Source: Lepidonotus clava
Lineage: Eukaryota; Annelida; Polychaeta; Phyllodocida; Polynoidae
NCBI GenBank assembly: GCA_936440205.1
Contig: OW387150.1
Span: forward strand, 35,511,795 to 35,575,794
Length of the DNA: 64,000 bases
Direction of reading: 5' to 3'
A program made the position numbers and the translations under genes. Below the pieces are notes generated by a model. The model did no database searches. It was not told the DNA's origin and saw nothing but the letters and a program-made list of their open reading frames with translations. Positions 11,557 to 20,929 of this stretch are shown one piece after another; positions within the stretch are counted from its first letter, which is position 1, and every line of letters begins with the position of its first letter.

Positions 11557-11842
11557 TAAAGGCGGTATTACACTATGCAGCGGGTCGATGTTCCTGTCGA
11601 GTCCTGGTGCCCAACGCGTCTGATACGCGTTAAGGCCATGTTACACTATGCGTCAGACCTGAAGTATAATATGCTATGCGTTTTGGGGTCTAGTTCCCAA
11701 CGCGAATGCCAGTGCGAACCTTTTTGGTATATCACACTATGCGTTGGGAGTCCAGATTCGTGTTTGCACTTTTGCATTGGCAAAACCGGTTTGAAATGGC
11801 CCCAACGCGTTTATGCTGATGCATAGTGTAATACGGCCTTTA
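11557..11842. mobile_element. MITE family D (TIR TAAAGGC-GTATTACACTATGC)
   Basis: The left TIR TAAAGGCGGTATTACACTAT matches the inverted right end GCATAGTGTAATACGGCCTTTA almost perfectly. Internal copies of TTACACTATGCGT (11641) and CACACTATGCGTTGG (11732) show that the element grew by internal duplication. Related ends occur at 32764-33086. It is non-coding. Confidence 0.75.
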
Positions 11843-11900
11843 ATGTCAAGTATGACAACAGTTGACCGGTGCGTTATCTATTCCCGAGGAGGTCTCTTAA

Positions 11901-12615
11901 GGTTAGACTACGGTGATGGACAGCCATTTTACTAAACTCGCCATATCTCTGTTGCTTTTGGCGGTACCTCAACATGTAATACATCATACAAAAGCTGTGA
12001 ATTTTCTTTATCTTATGACATATAATGAATTTGGAAGAGACATAGATTTTGGAAAATATGAATTAAAATCGTATTTTTTCAGTTTTATTTTTTGAACAAA
12101 GATTTCTAATTCAATATTATTTTCATAGCTTTGAAACTTGGGAGCATTTTCAATAACATTCATTTGGAGGGAACCGTGTCTCAGATTATTAATTTAGGCC
12201 TTAGTTTTGGTTTTATGACAAAAAACGGGTAACTTTTTGTCAATTTTTGTCAATTTTTAAAACTTCATTTTCTATATTTCATAAAATGAAAACTAAAGCT
12301 TAAATAAGAAATCTGAGACACGGTTCCCTCCAAATGAGTATGATCTATATGTAAGCCAAATTGTATGCGTTTTCCTTTATTATTGACTGAGAGATCTTAG
12401 TTCAAAAAATAAAAGTACAAAACAAGATTTTCACACTTCTGGTTAATTCATATTTACATTCTTCCACTCACAGTAACATAATTTCTATCATAGAAAAGAC
12501 ATTAAAATGGGGTATTCAATGATACATAATAGATTTTGGGACAGGAAGCAGCAAACTTAACAATGTAAATTGTTATGAGTGCTGTGAAATAGCCGCGCAT
12601 AACAGTAGTCTAACC
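11901..12615. mobile_element. piggyBac-like non-autonomous element, TTAA duplication
   Basis: The terminal inverted repeat GGTTAGACTAC / GTAGTCTAACC is flanked on both sides by TTAA (11897-11900 and 12616-12619), the target duplication known for piggyBac elements. It is 715 bp long and has no transposase frame. A strong inner hairpin (12161-12336) is present. Confidence 0.75.
12161..12336. repeat. inner hairpin of the piggyBac-like element
   Basis: CATTTGGAGGGAACCGTGTC pairs with GACACGGTTCCCTCCAAATG. Pairing continues inward for a total of about 60 bp with mismatches, around a T-rich loop. The outer 20+ bp are perfect. Confidence 0.75.
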
Positions 12616-12619
12616 TTAA

Positions 12620-13243
12620 AAGACTACTTTTAGATCCAGCTACTCGAATCTCGATCTTTATCTACAAAACAAATATATCGTCACCATATATATCACCCAT
12701 GTTATTGCATACCATTTCACTTCCCAGAAATAACTTGTGATGTTGTACAAACCTACACTCATACACCAACACCACATAGGTGACGGGAGAGGAAATGCCG
12801 TCATTTCACGGAAAGACTTTTTCCAACAACAAATTAGAATTGCACATACATGTACAAGATTAATCACACAGTATAGCATGAGAGGATGTATATACCCGGT
12901 ACATCTCAGTCATCAGGAATGCTATATCACAATATCAACAACTTGAAGAGGATATATATTTTATATATACACGTACATACAAGTATATATATATATCACA
13001 TATATGATATCATAATATCTAAAGACTGGATATGTTTATATCATGTATGATATATCATAACATCTAAAGCCAAAAGAAGACTCAATTGTTAACTCTAAAA
13101 TCAAAGCAAAAAACGTACTTCCTCCTGTCTTAGCATGGGGCAAATAAAAATGTGTCTTTATTGAATAAATGCAGAATGGAATAATAAACATGTTAACTGA
13201 AAATGACAAAATATGTTTGCTTCCTATGAAAAACAGACACCCA
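12620..13243. other. no gene recognised; AT dinucleotide-rich tract
   Basis: A tract rich in TATA dinucleotides lies at about 12950-13035, followed by a direct repeat of ATATCATAATATCTAAAG and ATATCATAACATCTAAAG (13007 and 13050). No exon is seen. Confidence 0.4.
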
Positions 13244-13423
13244 CGTAGTGGCGTAGCCAGGGGGGGTTCCTGGGTGTCTGGAACCCCCTTTGATTTTACA
13301 AATATAAGTAAAATATAGGAGAAATTGTGAAAATTCTTAGCTCGAACCCCATTTGAATTACCGCTATTCGCTCAAGGTTGCATCAAACCCCCTTTGATTC
13401 TAGGGCTGGCTACGCCGCCCACG
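13244..13423. mobile_element. foldback element, GTAGCCAGG type
   Basis: The left end GTGGCGTAGCCAGGGGGG and the right end GGGCTGGCTACGCCGCCCAC are inverted. The interior has GAACCCCCTTTGATTTTA and related blocks. It resembles the 23999-24207 element in layout and motif. Confidence 0.7.
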
Positions 13424-14101
13424 ATTAAAGGAAAATTGATTGAAACAATGGCAATCAACACACAGTTACAAAATATACTAAAGCACCATAGATCTAGACC
13501 TAATTAAAATGCTCTACTGACATCCGCATTGCACCTGCTTTAACAATGATGTCGTTCTTTTGAATTAATGCATTTTTGTTTGTAGAATAACATTACCACT
13601 TCAATTGCTCATTTTTAGAAATAAATGCCTGAGGCAGGGGAAAGTGAGAGGGATGATTTGTCCTGCAACCTGGGGCAACCAAGACAGCATCAGTGACAGT
13701 CAGGTGGTAAACTCATCACATCACACCTCACCTTTCCCCGTCATCAAGGAATGTCTTATGAAAACATATGAAAAAAACCCATACATGGTCGTTTCTGTTT
13801 TACTATATGCATACGGATATGCACTATGCAATAATAAAGTTAAATGAAACCCTCTCCAATGAAGCAAACTAAGAAAATGATATGGAATTGACGTTTTTAT
13901 CTCCCACTTTTTTTGCGCTGTCTTTGTAAAGTCGTTTTGTACTCACAAAATAAGATAAAATCAAAGTTTTCGTGTCCCCTTTTTTTGGTCTATCCAGTGA
14001 AGCAAATTAGGAAAACTAAGATAGTTTTTCTCTCATTTTTGCCCTATATCTTGTGAAGCAAATAACAGAAAATAACTTAGTAAAAGTTGTTTTGTACTTA
14101 C

Positions 14102-14320
14102 AGAGAGTTTCTGGTTGTAGTCGGTAAGATTGGTGTTGTAGTTCCACGAGGCTACTACCGACTTGTAGTAGACCCCCATTGCCCTGGAGTTGTAGTCAGT
14201 CAGCCAATCCTGGGCCACCGACTCGTCAGTCAGCTTCTGCCCCCCACAGGAGGAAACGAGGATCACCAGGAGGAGCACGCTGCAGGAACCAGCTCCAGAC
14301 GCCCAGGTGGGGAAACCCAT
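14102..14320 (-). CDS. angiotensin-converting-enzyme-like peptidase, first coding exon
   Basis: This is the first coding exon of a peptidase family M2 (ACE) gene. The ATG at 14318-14320 sits in a strong context (CCACCATGG). Residues 1-27 form a signal peptide with hydrophobic core SVLLLVILVSSC, so the product enters the secretory pathway. The mature part includes QDWLTDYNSRAMG and VVASWNYNTNLTDYNQKL. These match the start of the M2 catalytic domain, where ACE domains have an A-W-x-Y-N-T-N-I-T type sequence. The exon ends at a GTAAGT donor, phase 0. The following exons, including the HEXXH zinc site, would lie further left; none is recognised within the next 14 kb. ACE proteins are zinc dipeptidyl carboxypeptidases. 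The family call is secure; the number of M2 domains in the full protein is unknown. Confidence 0.85.
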
Positions 14321-14423
14321 GGTGGTTTTTACAACCAGCAGTTTGAGGTCTCGCTGCAGTGTTTTTTTTTCTCTGTGTGTAAATAGTGAGTTATGGATAC
14401 TTTTCCCACTCAGTTGTTTGAGT

Positions 14424-14640
14424 TGAAGGAGCTTCCCTGGAGATCCTGGAGTTCACTGGCAGGGAATGCCAAGTGTGGCTCCTCCCCCTCACTGCTCAGC
14501 CTTATATACTAAGTGATCAAACTCGTCCGTGCTCGGTGTAAAAGTAGAGAACAATCACTCGCTTATCAGTTCCTTATCTGGGGCCTTGGTACCTATGGCT
14601 TAATACTGGGATTCACAAAAGAAGCCGTGTAGATGTAACT
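14424..14640. other. promoter-proximal region of the ACE-like gene
   Basis: It contains the predicted 5' leader start, the TATA box and about 130 bp of upstream sequence before transposon sequence begins near 14643. A transposon therefore lies within about 150 bp of the TATA box. Confidence 0.4.
14501..14510 (-). promoter_or_regulatory. TATA box of the ACE-like gene
   Basis: On the minus strand the sequence is AGTATATAAG, about 180 bp upstream of the start codon. It predicts a transcription start near 14470-14480. A GAGGGGGAGGAGCC stretch (GC/CACC-box-like) follows just downstream. The fit of TATA box, 5' leader and strong start context supports this as a true promoter. Confidence 0.65.
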
Positions 14641-14689
14641 ACCCCAGGCAAGCAACGCTGTAGCAAGCACGTTCTGCGACTGTACTTCT

Positions 14690-15240
14690 TTTTTTAATTT
14701 TTTAATTTTTTAATTTTTTTTTATTTTAATCCAATCTTACATACATAAGTTCTTCCTTGGATATACGGGTGACATAAACACATATGAAAATAATGAGATG
14801 AGTAATAATGAAGTCTCATTTTGCAAAGATAATATTATCTATACAATTTTCTTTCTATACAGGATTTAAAAAGAGACTTTTGATCCAGTCTTTGCTCATC
14901 AGCAGATAATTTATCCCATAGGTCAACACCTCTATAATAGCTGCTATTCAACACCCTTGTTAGACTTGTGAATTTCTTTATGAATTTAATTTTATCAGAA
15001 CTTCGAGTAGCAACTCTATCGGAGTGTATATTACATTCCAAATAATACTCACTATGACGATAGCTATACATCATCATTAATAATTGGGATTGTCTTCGAC
15101 TTTCTAATGTATGGATGTTATACATATTGAGCAAATCAGACACAGTATCATTTACTCTGCAATCATAACAAATAGCTCTCAAAAAATAATCTTTGGTTAG
15201 ACTGTAATCTTTATTCATACAATTTTTATTCCCTTAAAAT
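14690..15240 (-). mobile_element. LINE 3' fragment (5'-truncated)
   Basis: The minus-strand open frame at 14835-15218 (127 codons) resembles the C-terminal end of LINE ORF2. It has a SRRQSQLLMMMYSYRH stretch and a terminal NSSYYRGVDLWDKL motif, parallel to SPYYRGCVIWENLPLEF of the larger copy at 31873-32703. An A-rich tail (T-rich on plus, 14692-14735) lies at the 3' end. The reverse transcriptase core is absent. The fragment lies inside or beside MITE family A sequence. Confidence 0.65.
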
Positions 15241-15465
15241 GTATAAAAAGTAAGTTACATAATAGAGTATAGGTTTCAGAATCATTACAATGGTTTTCGG
15301 ACTGTGATCTAGAATATCTCCATTTAGCATTTCTAATAGTAATGGGAATCTTGTTCGGGGATTACATTCAGTGACGGGTCCAGCATTTTGAAAGGGGAGA
15401 CGTATTTTCTTGGAGAAAAACACCCAGCTCAAAATACACCACTGCAGTGGGCTGTCACATAATAT

Positions 15466-15590
15466 CCCAGGCAACCAGCAACGTAACAAGAACGTTCTGT
15501 GACTGTACTTTTTGGTTAGTCTGAAAGCTATCCAATAATTGTCATGTAACAATAACATTATTTTAAGTAAAGTTAAAACTTATTTAAACT
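15466..15590. mobile_element. MITE family A fragment
   Basis: It begins CCCAGGCAACCAGCAACGTA and continues through AGAACGTTCTGTGACTGTAC. A similar end at 14643-14692 precedes the LINE fragment, so this region holds at least two broken copies. Confidence 0.55.
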
Positions 15591-15744
15591 TATTACTTTT
15601 CAGGACCTTTCACAGAATTAAAATTGGCCCTGTAGAATAGCCACAATTCAGCAGCAGGTCCCATTGCACCAACGACGTCCTTGTTGTAAGACATGGCATT
15701 GTTTTGTTATTGTGTTTATTATGCAAGCTTGTCAGGTCTCCAAC

Positions 15745-15940
15745 CGAATTCTCCCTACCACGGATATCTGATTTACTGTATTTTAGGCACCTGCAGGTTT
15801 ACTATAGAAAGTTTTTAACTATATATTTCTGATATGAATTAATTTTCAAATCAACTTGAAAAATATCAAATACATAATTATAGATACATAGTTCCTTTCA
15901 TATGGACGTCAGAAAGATGTGTATATAATCTTATCATGCC
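15745..15940. repeat. segment shared with 640-900
   Basis: See the entry at 640-900. The similarity is moderate, with insertions. Confidence 0.4.
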
Positions 15941-16317
15941 AGCTTAAAAGTAAGCAAGACATCAGTGTTAAATAAATAAAAGTAAAAAAATCCGTTTTTA
16001 ATTGATAAAATCTGGACTTTCAAATACACTATAAATCTATATATATCAAAAGAGAGGGAAAAATATGAGCTCTAACATGATGTATAGCATATTATGATCA
16101 AACCATTAGTAGGAGAGGCATTGATGCTTTTCTGAAATGGCCGTTCATCACTGGAGGCTATCCCTAACAACAAGAGATTACACAAACCGACCCCGGACGG
16201 CCCATCGTTATCACTTCAGTGTGAGGATCCCACCGTCCGATCCTCCCGGAGAGAGGGGCGGAGATGGCAGAGGAGGAGGAGGAGGAGGGGGGGGGGCACT
16301 TGGGTCTCAAAAGGGTA
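15941..16317. other. no gene recognised; GGA-repeat
   Basis: A GGAGGAGGA/poly-G tract lies at 16270-16297. The two open frames crossing it on opposite strands are simple-sequence artefacts. Confidence 0.4.
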
Positions 16318-16699
16318 CCAAGGCAAGCAGTGACGTAACAAGCATGTGAATCTGCCAAAACTAATATGTAGGAAACATGTACCTTAATGAATATTAATGA
16401 GATGCGGGTGTCCCCCGAAATTATATTTGTCATAACAGTTATTTTGGGTAAAGTTAAGACTTACTTAAAACATTATATTTTAGTGAAGTTGAGGCCTTAC
16501 TATCAAAGAAATGTTATACTGATGTTATTATGATATGAAAGTATGTTACAAGAATGTCACAATAATGTCACAGTGCACAGTCGCAATGTTAGGTTCTAAT
16601 GACATTTTTGGGTGCCATCAAAATGATGTAATAAGAACCAAAGCAGAACTAAACAGAGCGTTATAATGTCGTTACAATAACGTCATATTCTTGCCTGGG
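16318..16699. mobile_element. MITE family A copy
   Basis: It runs from CAAGGCAAGCAGTGACGTAA to CGTCATATTCTTGCCTGGG, with the family blocks TAAAGTTAAGACTTACTTAA and AGTGCACAGTCGCAATGTTA inside. Confidence 0.6.
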
Positions 16700-17855
16700 C
16701 AGTGCCAAACAGACTCATGAAGTGGGGGCAGTGAATGTCAAAATTGAGGGGCGGTCAGCCACTCTTATGCCAATAAAGTGGTGCAGTGAATTACTTCTAT
16801 AAAGCAAAAATGGGCAATAACTCAAAACTTAGCCTTATATATTACATTATTTCATACATAAAACTGCCATTTTTTATCAGATGACTTCCAAGACAACTTG
16901 GGTGATTTTTCCTGTCTATTTCATGTATTGAGACCCTCTGAATGCTCTGGATGTTGATCTGCATGACCCAAAAGTAAGTGGGGGTTAACCAAATTTCGGG
17001 AGTGTTCAATCACAAAAAGTAGGGGTGATGGTTTGGCGCGTGCCTGGCAACTGACCCCCCAGTAGATTACGTAAGCACTTAATATCAGGGCCCCGGTCCA
17101 AATTGGTGCGTGAGGGACGGGTTCCTATTGATTATTTTCCACAGTTTTTAATTGTGGGGACTAAAATAACTATATACCCCTCTCATCTGATAGTTCTCTA
17201 GGATTCATACCTAAAAGGCTAACTCGTCCCTATTCCTAGTCACTATGTACTTTCCAATGTTTGTAAAGGGGTCTAAACTAAATATATGTCCCTCTCTTCT
17301 TTTTTCATTATTTTTTTTATTCAACATTATCCTGAAAGGGGTAAAGCTTACACCTCTTCTCCCCCCACCTTCAGCACATACATACATACAACATGAACAT
17401 ATGAGACATATTAGTTTCTTCTTTTAGTTCTCTAGGATTCATACCTAGTCACTGTTTTTTTAAATATATATGTTATATATATATACTTAAATTCAACATG
17501 CAACTGTTAGATGTCACCCTCAAGGGCCCCAAAGCAAACAAGGGAGTATTAATGGGAGGTCAGTTGCAGGCACCCCAGTTTGGCAGTGAGTAACACCCCC
17601 CCCCCCCCCCTACTCAATCCCTAGGAGGAGGAGGCAGAAAGCGGCCCCTTGATCGGCGTCTGATGAGTGGGAGGGGCCACTGCCGTCATGCCAAATAACT
17701 GGTTATTTCCGTGCACTGGTTATTAATCAAGGTGCACTGTGGGTGGACGCCGGTCACAGCAAAATGGCCTGATTTCCGGCGGTCACGTCTCGGGACATCC
17801 GCCTCGCGAGGACAACACGCAGGGAACAAGCTACTGAGGACCGGGATAATTAATA
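16700..17855. other. no gene recognised; simple-sequence tracts
   Basis: It contains a repeated block AGTTCTCTAGGATTCATACCT (about 17192 and 17426), a poly-C run (17596-17611), and a short GC-rich stretch (17735-17830) just before the minisatellite. The GC-rich part may be a conserved element but shows no clear exon. Confidence 0.35.
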
Positions 17856-17859
17856 ATAA

Positions 17860-18335
17860 TGGGTATAGTATGATACTGTATTGTAAAATAGGCTTCTCAA
17901 GTATTTGGTTATTAAATGATAATGGGTATAGTATGATACTATAATGTGAAATAGGTTCCTTGAGTATGGGGTTATTTAATAACAATGGTTATAGTATGAT
18001 ACTAGAATGTAAAACAGTATCCTTGTGTATCTGGTTATTAAATAATAATGGGCAAATAATGATACTAGAATGTAAAATAGGCTCCTAGAGTATGGGTTAT
18101 TGGATAATAATGTTTATAGTATAATACTATAATGTAAACAGTATCCTCAAGTATTTGGTTATTAAATAATAATGGGTATAGTATGATACTATAATATAAA
18201 ACAGTATCCTTGAGTATTTGGTTATTAGATAATAATGGGTATAGTATGATACTATAATGTAAAACAGGCTCCTTGAGTAAAGCGTTATCAAATGATAATG
18301 GGTATAGTGTAATATCATAATGTAACAATGGAGCC
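17860..18335. repeat. minisatellite, about 60-bp unit
   Basis: About seven to eight tandem units resemble AATAATGGGTATAGTATGATACTATAATGT followed by AAAACAGGCTCCTTGAGTATTTGGTTATTA. Units differ by substitutions and small indels. Two units of the same family, with the same right flank, are at 34840-34940. This shows that the array predates the local duplication and has expanded or contracted since. Confidence 0.85.
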
Positions 18336-18344
18336 ACAGCTGGA

Positions 18345-18600
18345 GGTTAAGTTAAAACTCACTATAAAAGGAGTGTTGTAATAACTTAATAAGGTTGAGA
18401 CCTTACCAATACAGAATGTCATAATAAATTTTATTTGTATGGAAGAATGTAACCAGAATGTCGTAATAACATCATAGTGCAACATCACAACTTTACATTC
18501 TAAAAACATTTTTTGGTGCCATGAAAATAATGTAACAATGACCAAAGCAGAGCTATACAGAATGTTAATGCTTTGTTAAAATGATGTTACATTCTTACAG
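18345..18600. mobile_element. MITE family A fragment
   Basis: It contains AGTTAAAACTCACTATAAAA through AAATGATGTTACATTCTTAC. It is absent from the matching place in copy 2 of the duplicated block, so it inserted after the duplication or was lost there. Confidence 0.55.
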
Positions 18601-19068
18601 AGCATAGGTATACTTTTTGAGGATCTTTAGGCAGTTTTTGAGGAGGCATTTACATCATTGGAATTACAGGAGAGCCAGATCCTGAAGATAAATACAGCCA
18701 TTCAAAATATGTACCTGTATATGCCTAGCTAACTGTCTAAGTTCACTCATGGAATAGGGGTGGATGGGACTTAAGTCTGCCCGGACGTTTGTAGCAGCGT
18801 GGCCTTGACCCTAATTCTTAGTCCTGATTGGCTGATAGATTAAGGGGGTGGTGCTTAAGTAAAAGTGATTCCCCTGCCTCCCTGCATTCCTATTGTTTCA
18901 GCCATAGAAAAGGGTGTGTGGCTCTAGCAGTCTAGTTTCCTTGGTTTCCAGGGGAATAATTTTGTGTTATTCCCCTGCTCTCTGTTGTTAGTAGTTTAGA
19001 TCAGAGGATTATCATCTTTGTTATTCCCCTGGTCCGGGAATAAGTCATTCAGATAGGACATGTATATA

Positions 19069-19434
19069 CCCAGCCAAGCTGCGACGTAACAGAAACATTC
19101 TGCAACTATACTATTTAAGTCAGTCTGGTACTTACTAAGATGGCACGTAACAATTACGTTATTTATGGTTAGGTTGAAACCTCACCAAATCTGAATGTTA
19201 TTAAAACATTATTTTTGGGTGAGGTTAGGATGAAACCAAAACAGAAGGTTATGAGAACATTCTGTTTAGGTTTAATAACATAACCAGAACGTTATAATAA
19301 CGTCGCAGTGCAACATCGCAGGAGTACGTTGCAGCAATGTTATTGGGAGCCATCAAAATAACGTAACAAGAACCAATACAGAACCAAACAGAAAATTGCT
19401 GCAACGTTATAATATCATCACATGCTTGCCTGGG
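19069..19434. mobile_element. MITE family A, full-length reference copy
   Basis: It is 366 bp long, with left end CCCAGCCAAGCTGCGACGTA and right end CATCACATGCTTGCCTGGG, and is bordered by TA on both sides here. The short TIR is about CCCAG-CAAGC. The interior is a chain of small palindromes (GAGGTTGAAACCTC, ATAATAACATTAT and similar). It has no coding capacity. The superfamily is uncertain because other copies do not show a clear TA duplication. Confidence 0.75.
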
Positions 19435-19608
19435 TAGGAACTAATCTATTAGGGTAAAAAAATGAAGAATCTACTTTATATCAAAAGTCCCAAACATGCC
19501 TCATGACCAAAAATGATAAATATTTTGTTCATCCTGGATGTTTAAAATTGATTTTAGTTTTTGTTATTGGCAGATAAGCACATATTACGGTTTACGTGAC
19601 AACTCCTT

Positions 19609-19758
19609 CAGCCACTAAGCAAGGATGTCTTCATTACTGCCTGGTCAATTAGTAGCAGTGAGGGAGGCGATTGTGTCACCAAAAACAACAGGCTAATTGG
19701 AGCAGGCCTTATTTAATTGATCTGACTTAATGGCAGCAACTATATGGGGAACCAAATG
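19609..19758. promoter_or_regulatory. conserved non-coding core, copy 1
   Basis: This 150-bp stretch aligns without gaps to 35991-36140 with five mismatches, while neighbouring sequence is clearly more diverged. Within it are homeodomain-type motifs (CAATTAG, CTAATTGG, TTAATTGA, CTTAATGG). No open frame is shared that would suggest an exon. A regulatory element kept under constraint is the simplest reading; local gene conversion is the alternative. Confidence 0.5.
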
Positions 19759-20598
19759 TACTTTCAGTCTAACTAGCATCTCAAACAAGAATTGGTCACT
19801 GGGGTTAGAAATGGTAAATAGTGGAAGGCCAAAAAACTAGTTCGGCTTGCCTTTCTATGTGGACCCGCCTTAATACTCACTTGGTGGCTGTTTTGGGATG
19901 CAAACACACACCACCAACCAAAAAACCTGTCTGCTGCCACAACAGCTTTACTTCTATAATTGACTGCAACAAACTACATTTTTCACAGGTTAGACAGCTA
20001 ACTATTTAGTAAGTTACAGTAAGCCTTTGGTGATCCTTATTGCTCAGACATTTTCTTTCCAATGGTCGCCGTGGTCAGAAAGGGTTGGTATATATTTCTA
20101 TTTGTGTAGTCTTGTGGAAACCCAGCTTAAATCCACTGATAAACTTTATTCCTTCTTAACCCTTTCCATCCTCAGCTTCCAGTGTCACCAATAAAGGACT
20201 AGTCAAAGAGGATGGAAAGGACTGAGAATGACAAGAATTGGCTGATTGCGTTCTTGGTCCAAGTGTTGACCAAACTACATGCCATTATTTTCTAACACTA
20301 TTGTAGACTCATATTGAATTTAGCAGATTACGGTATTTATAGAAAAATAAGAATTCTGTTAAATACTTCTTCATATCTCGTTATGTACATTGAATTTTCG
20401 ACATCTACATTTGGCTCTGTATACAATTAAACGTGCAAGTTAAGGAGGAGGGAAGGGAAGAACAAAAATGCCTACAGCTTTAATGTGACGGTACCCAGAC
20501 ATTGTATCCGGGTTTGCCATGTTTGTAATGACAATAACAGCCCCTTTCTCTGTATCTCACTTCAGATTGACCATTCCACACATTAGGCCAAGAAATAT

Positions 20599-20928
20599 CC
20601 CAAGCAACATTATAGCGTTATCATAATGTGGCAGCAATCTTCTGTTTAGTTCTGCTTTGGTTCTTGTGACAAGGCACTGTAACACTGTTATGGCATTCTT
20701 CTAACATTCTTTCATGTTATGATAACATTATGATAATGTGCTTCATTTGCTGCTTTGTAAGGTTTCAACTTCACAAAAATATGATGTTACTATAACATTT
20801 TTTCAGTCTCAGTTTTACCTAAAGTAACATAGCTGTTATTTTGGGCAAAGATTGGGTAGATTACAGACTAACTAAACAAGCACTGTCGCATAATGTGTTA
20901 TATTGCTGCTTGCCTGGGTAGCCATGTT
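20599..20928. mobile_element. MITE family A copy
   Basis: It runs from CCCAAGCAACATTATAGCGT to ATTGCTGCTTGCCTGGG, in the opposite orientation to the 19069 copy. It is missing from copy 2 of the duplicated block, where GGCCAAGAAATATTGACATT is uninterrupted. Confidence 0.7.
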
Positions 20929-20929
20929 C

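Noticed and set aside
16137-16433. Opposed frames with Gly or Ser runs
   Set aside because: They arise from the GGA/poly-G simple repeat.
18065-18337. Tyr/Leu-rich minus-strand open frames
   Set aside because: They are read through minisatellite units whose length keeps a frame open by chance.
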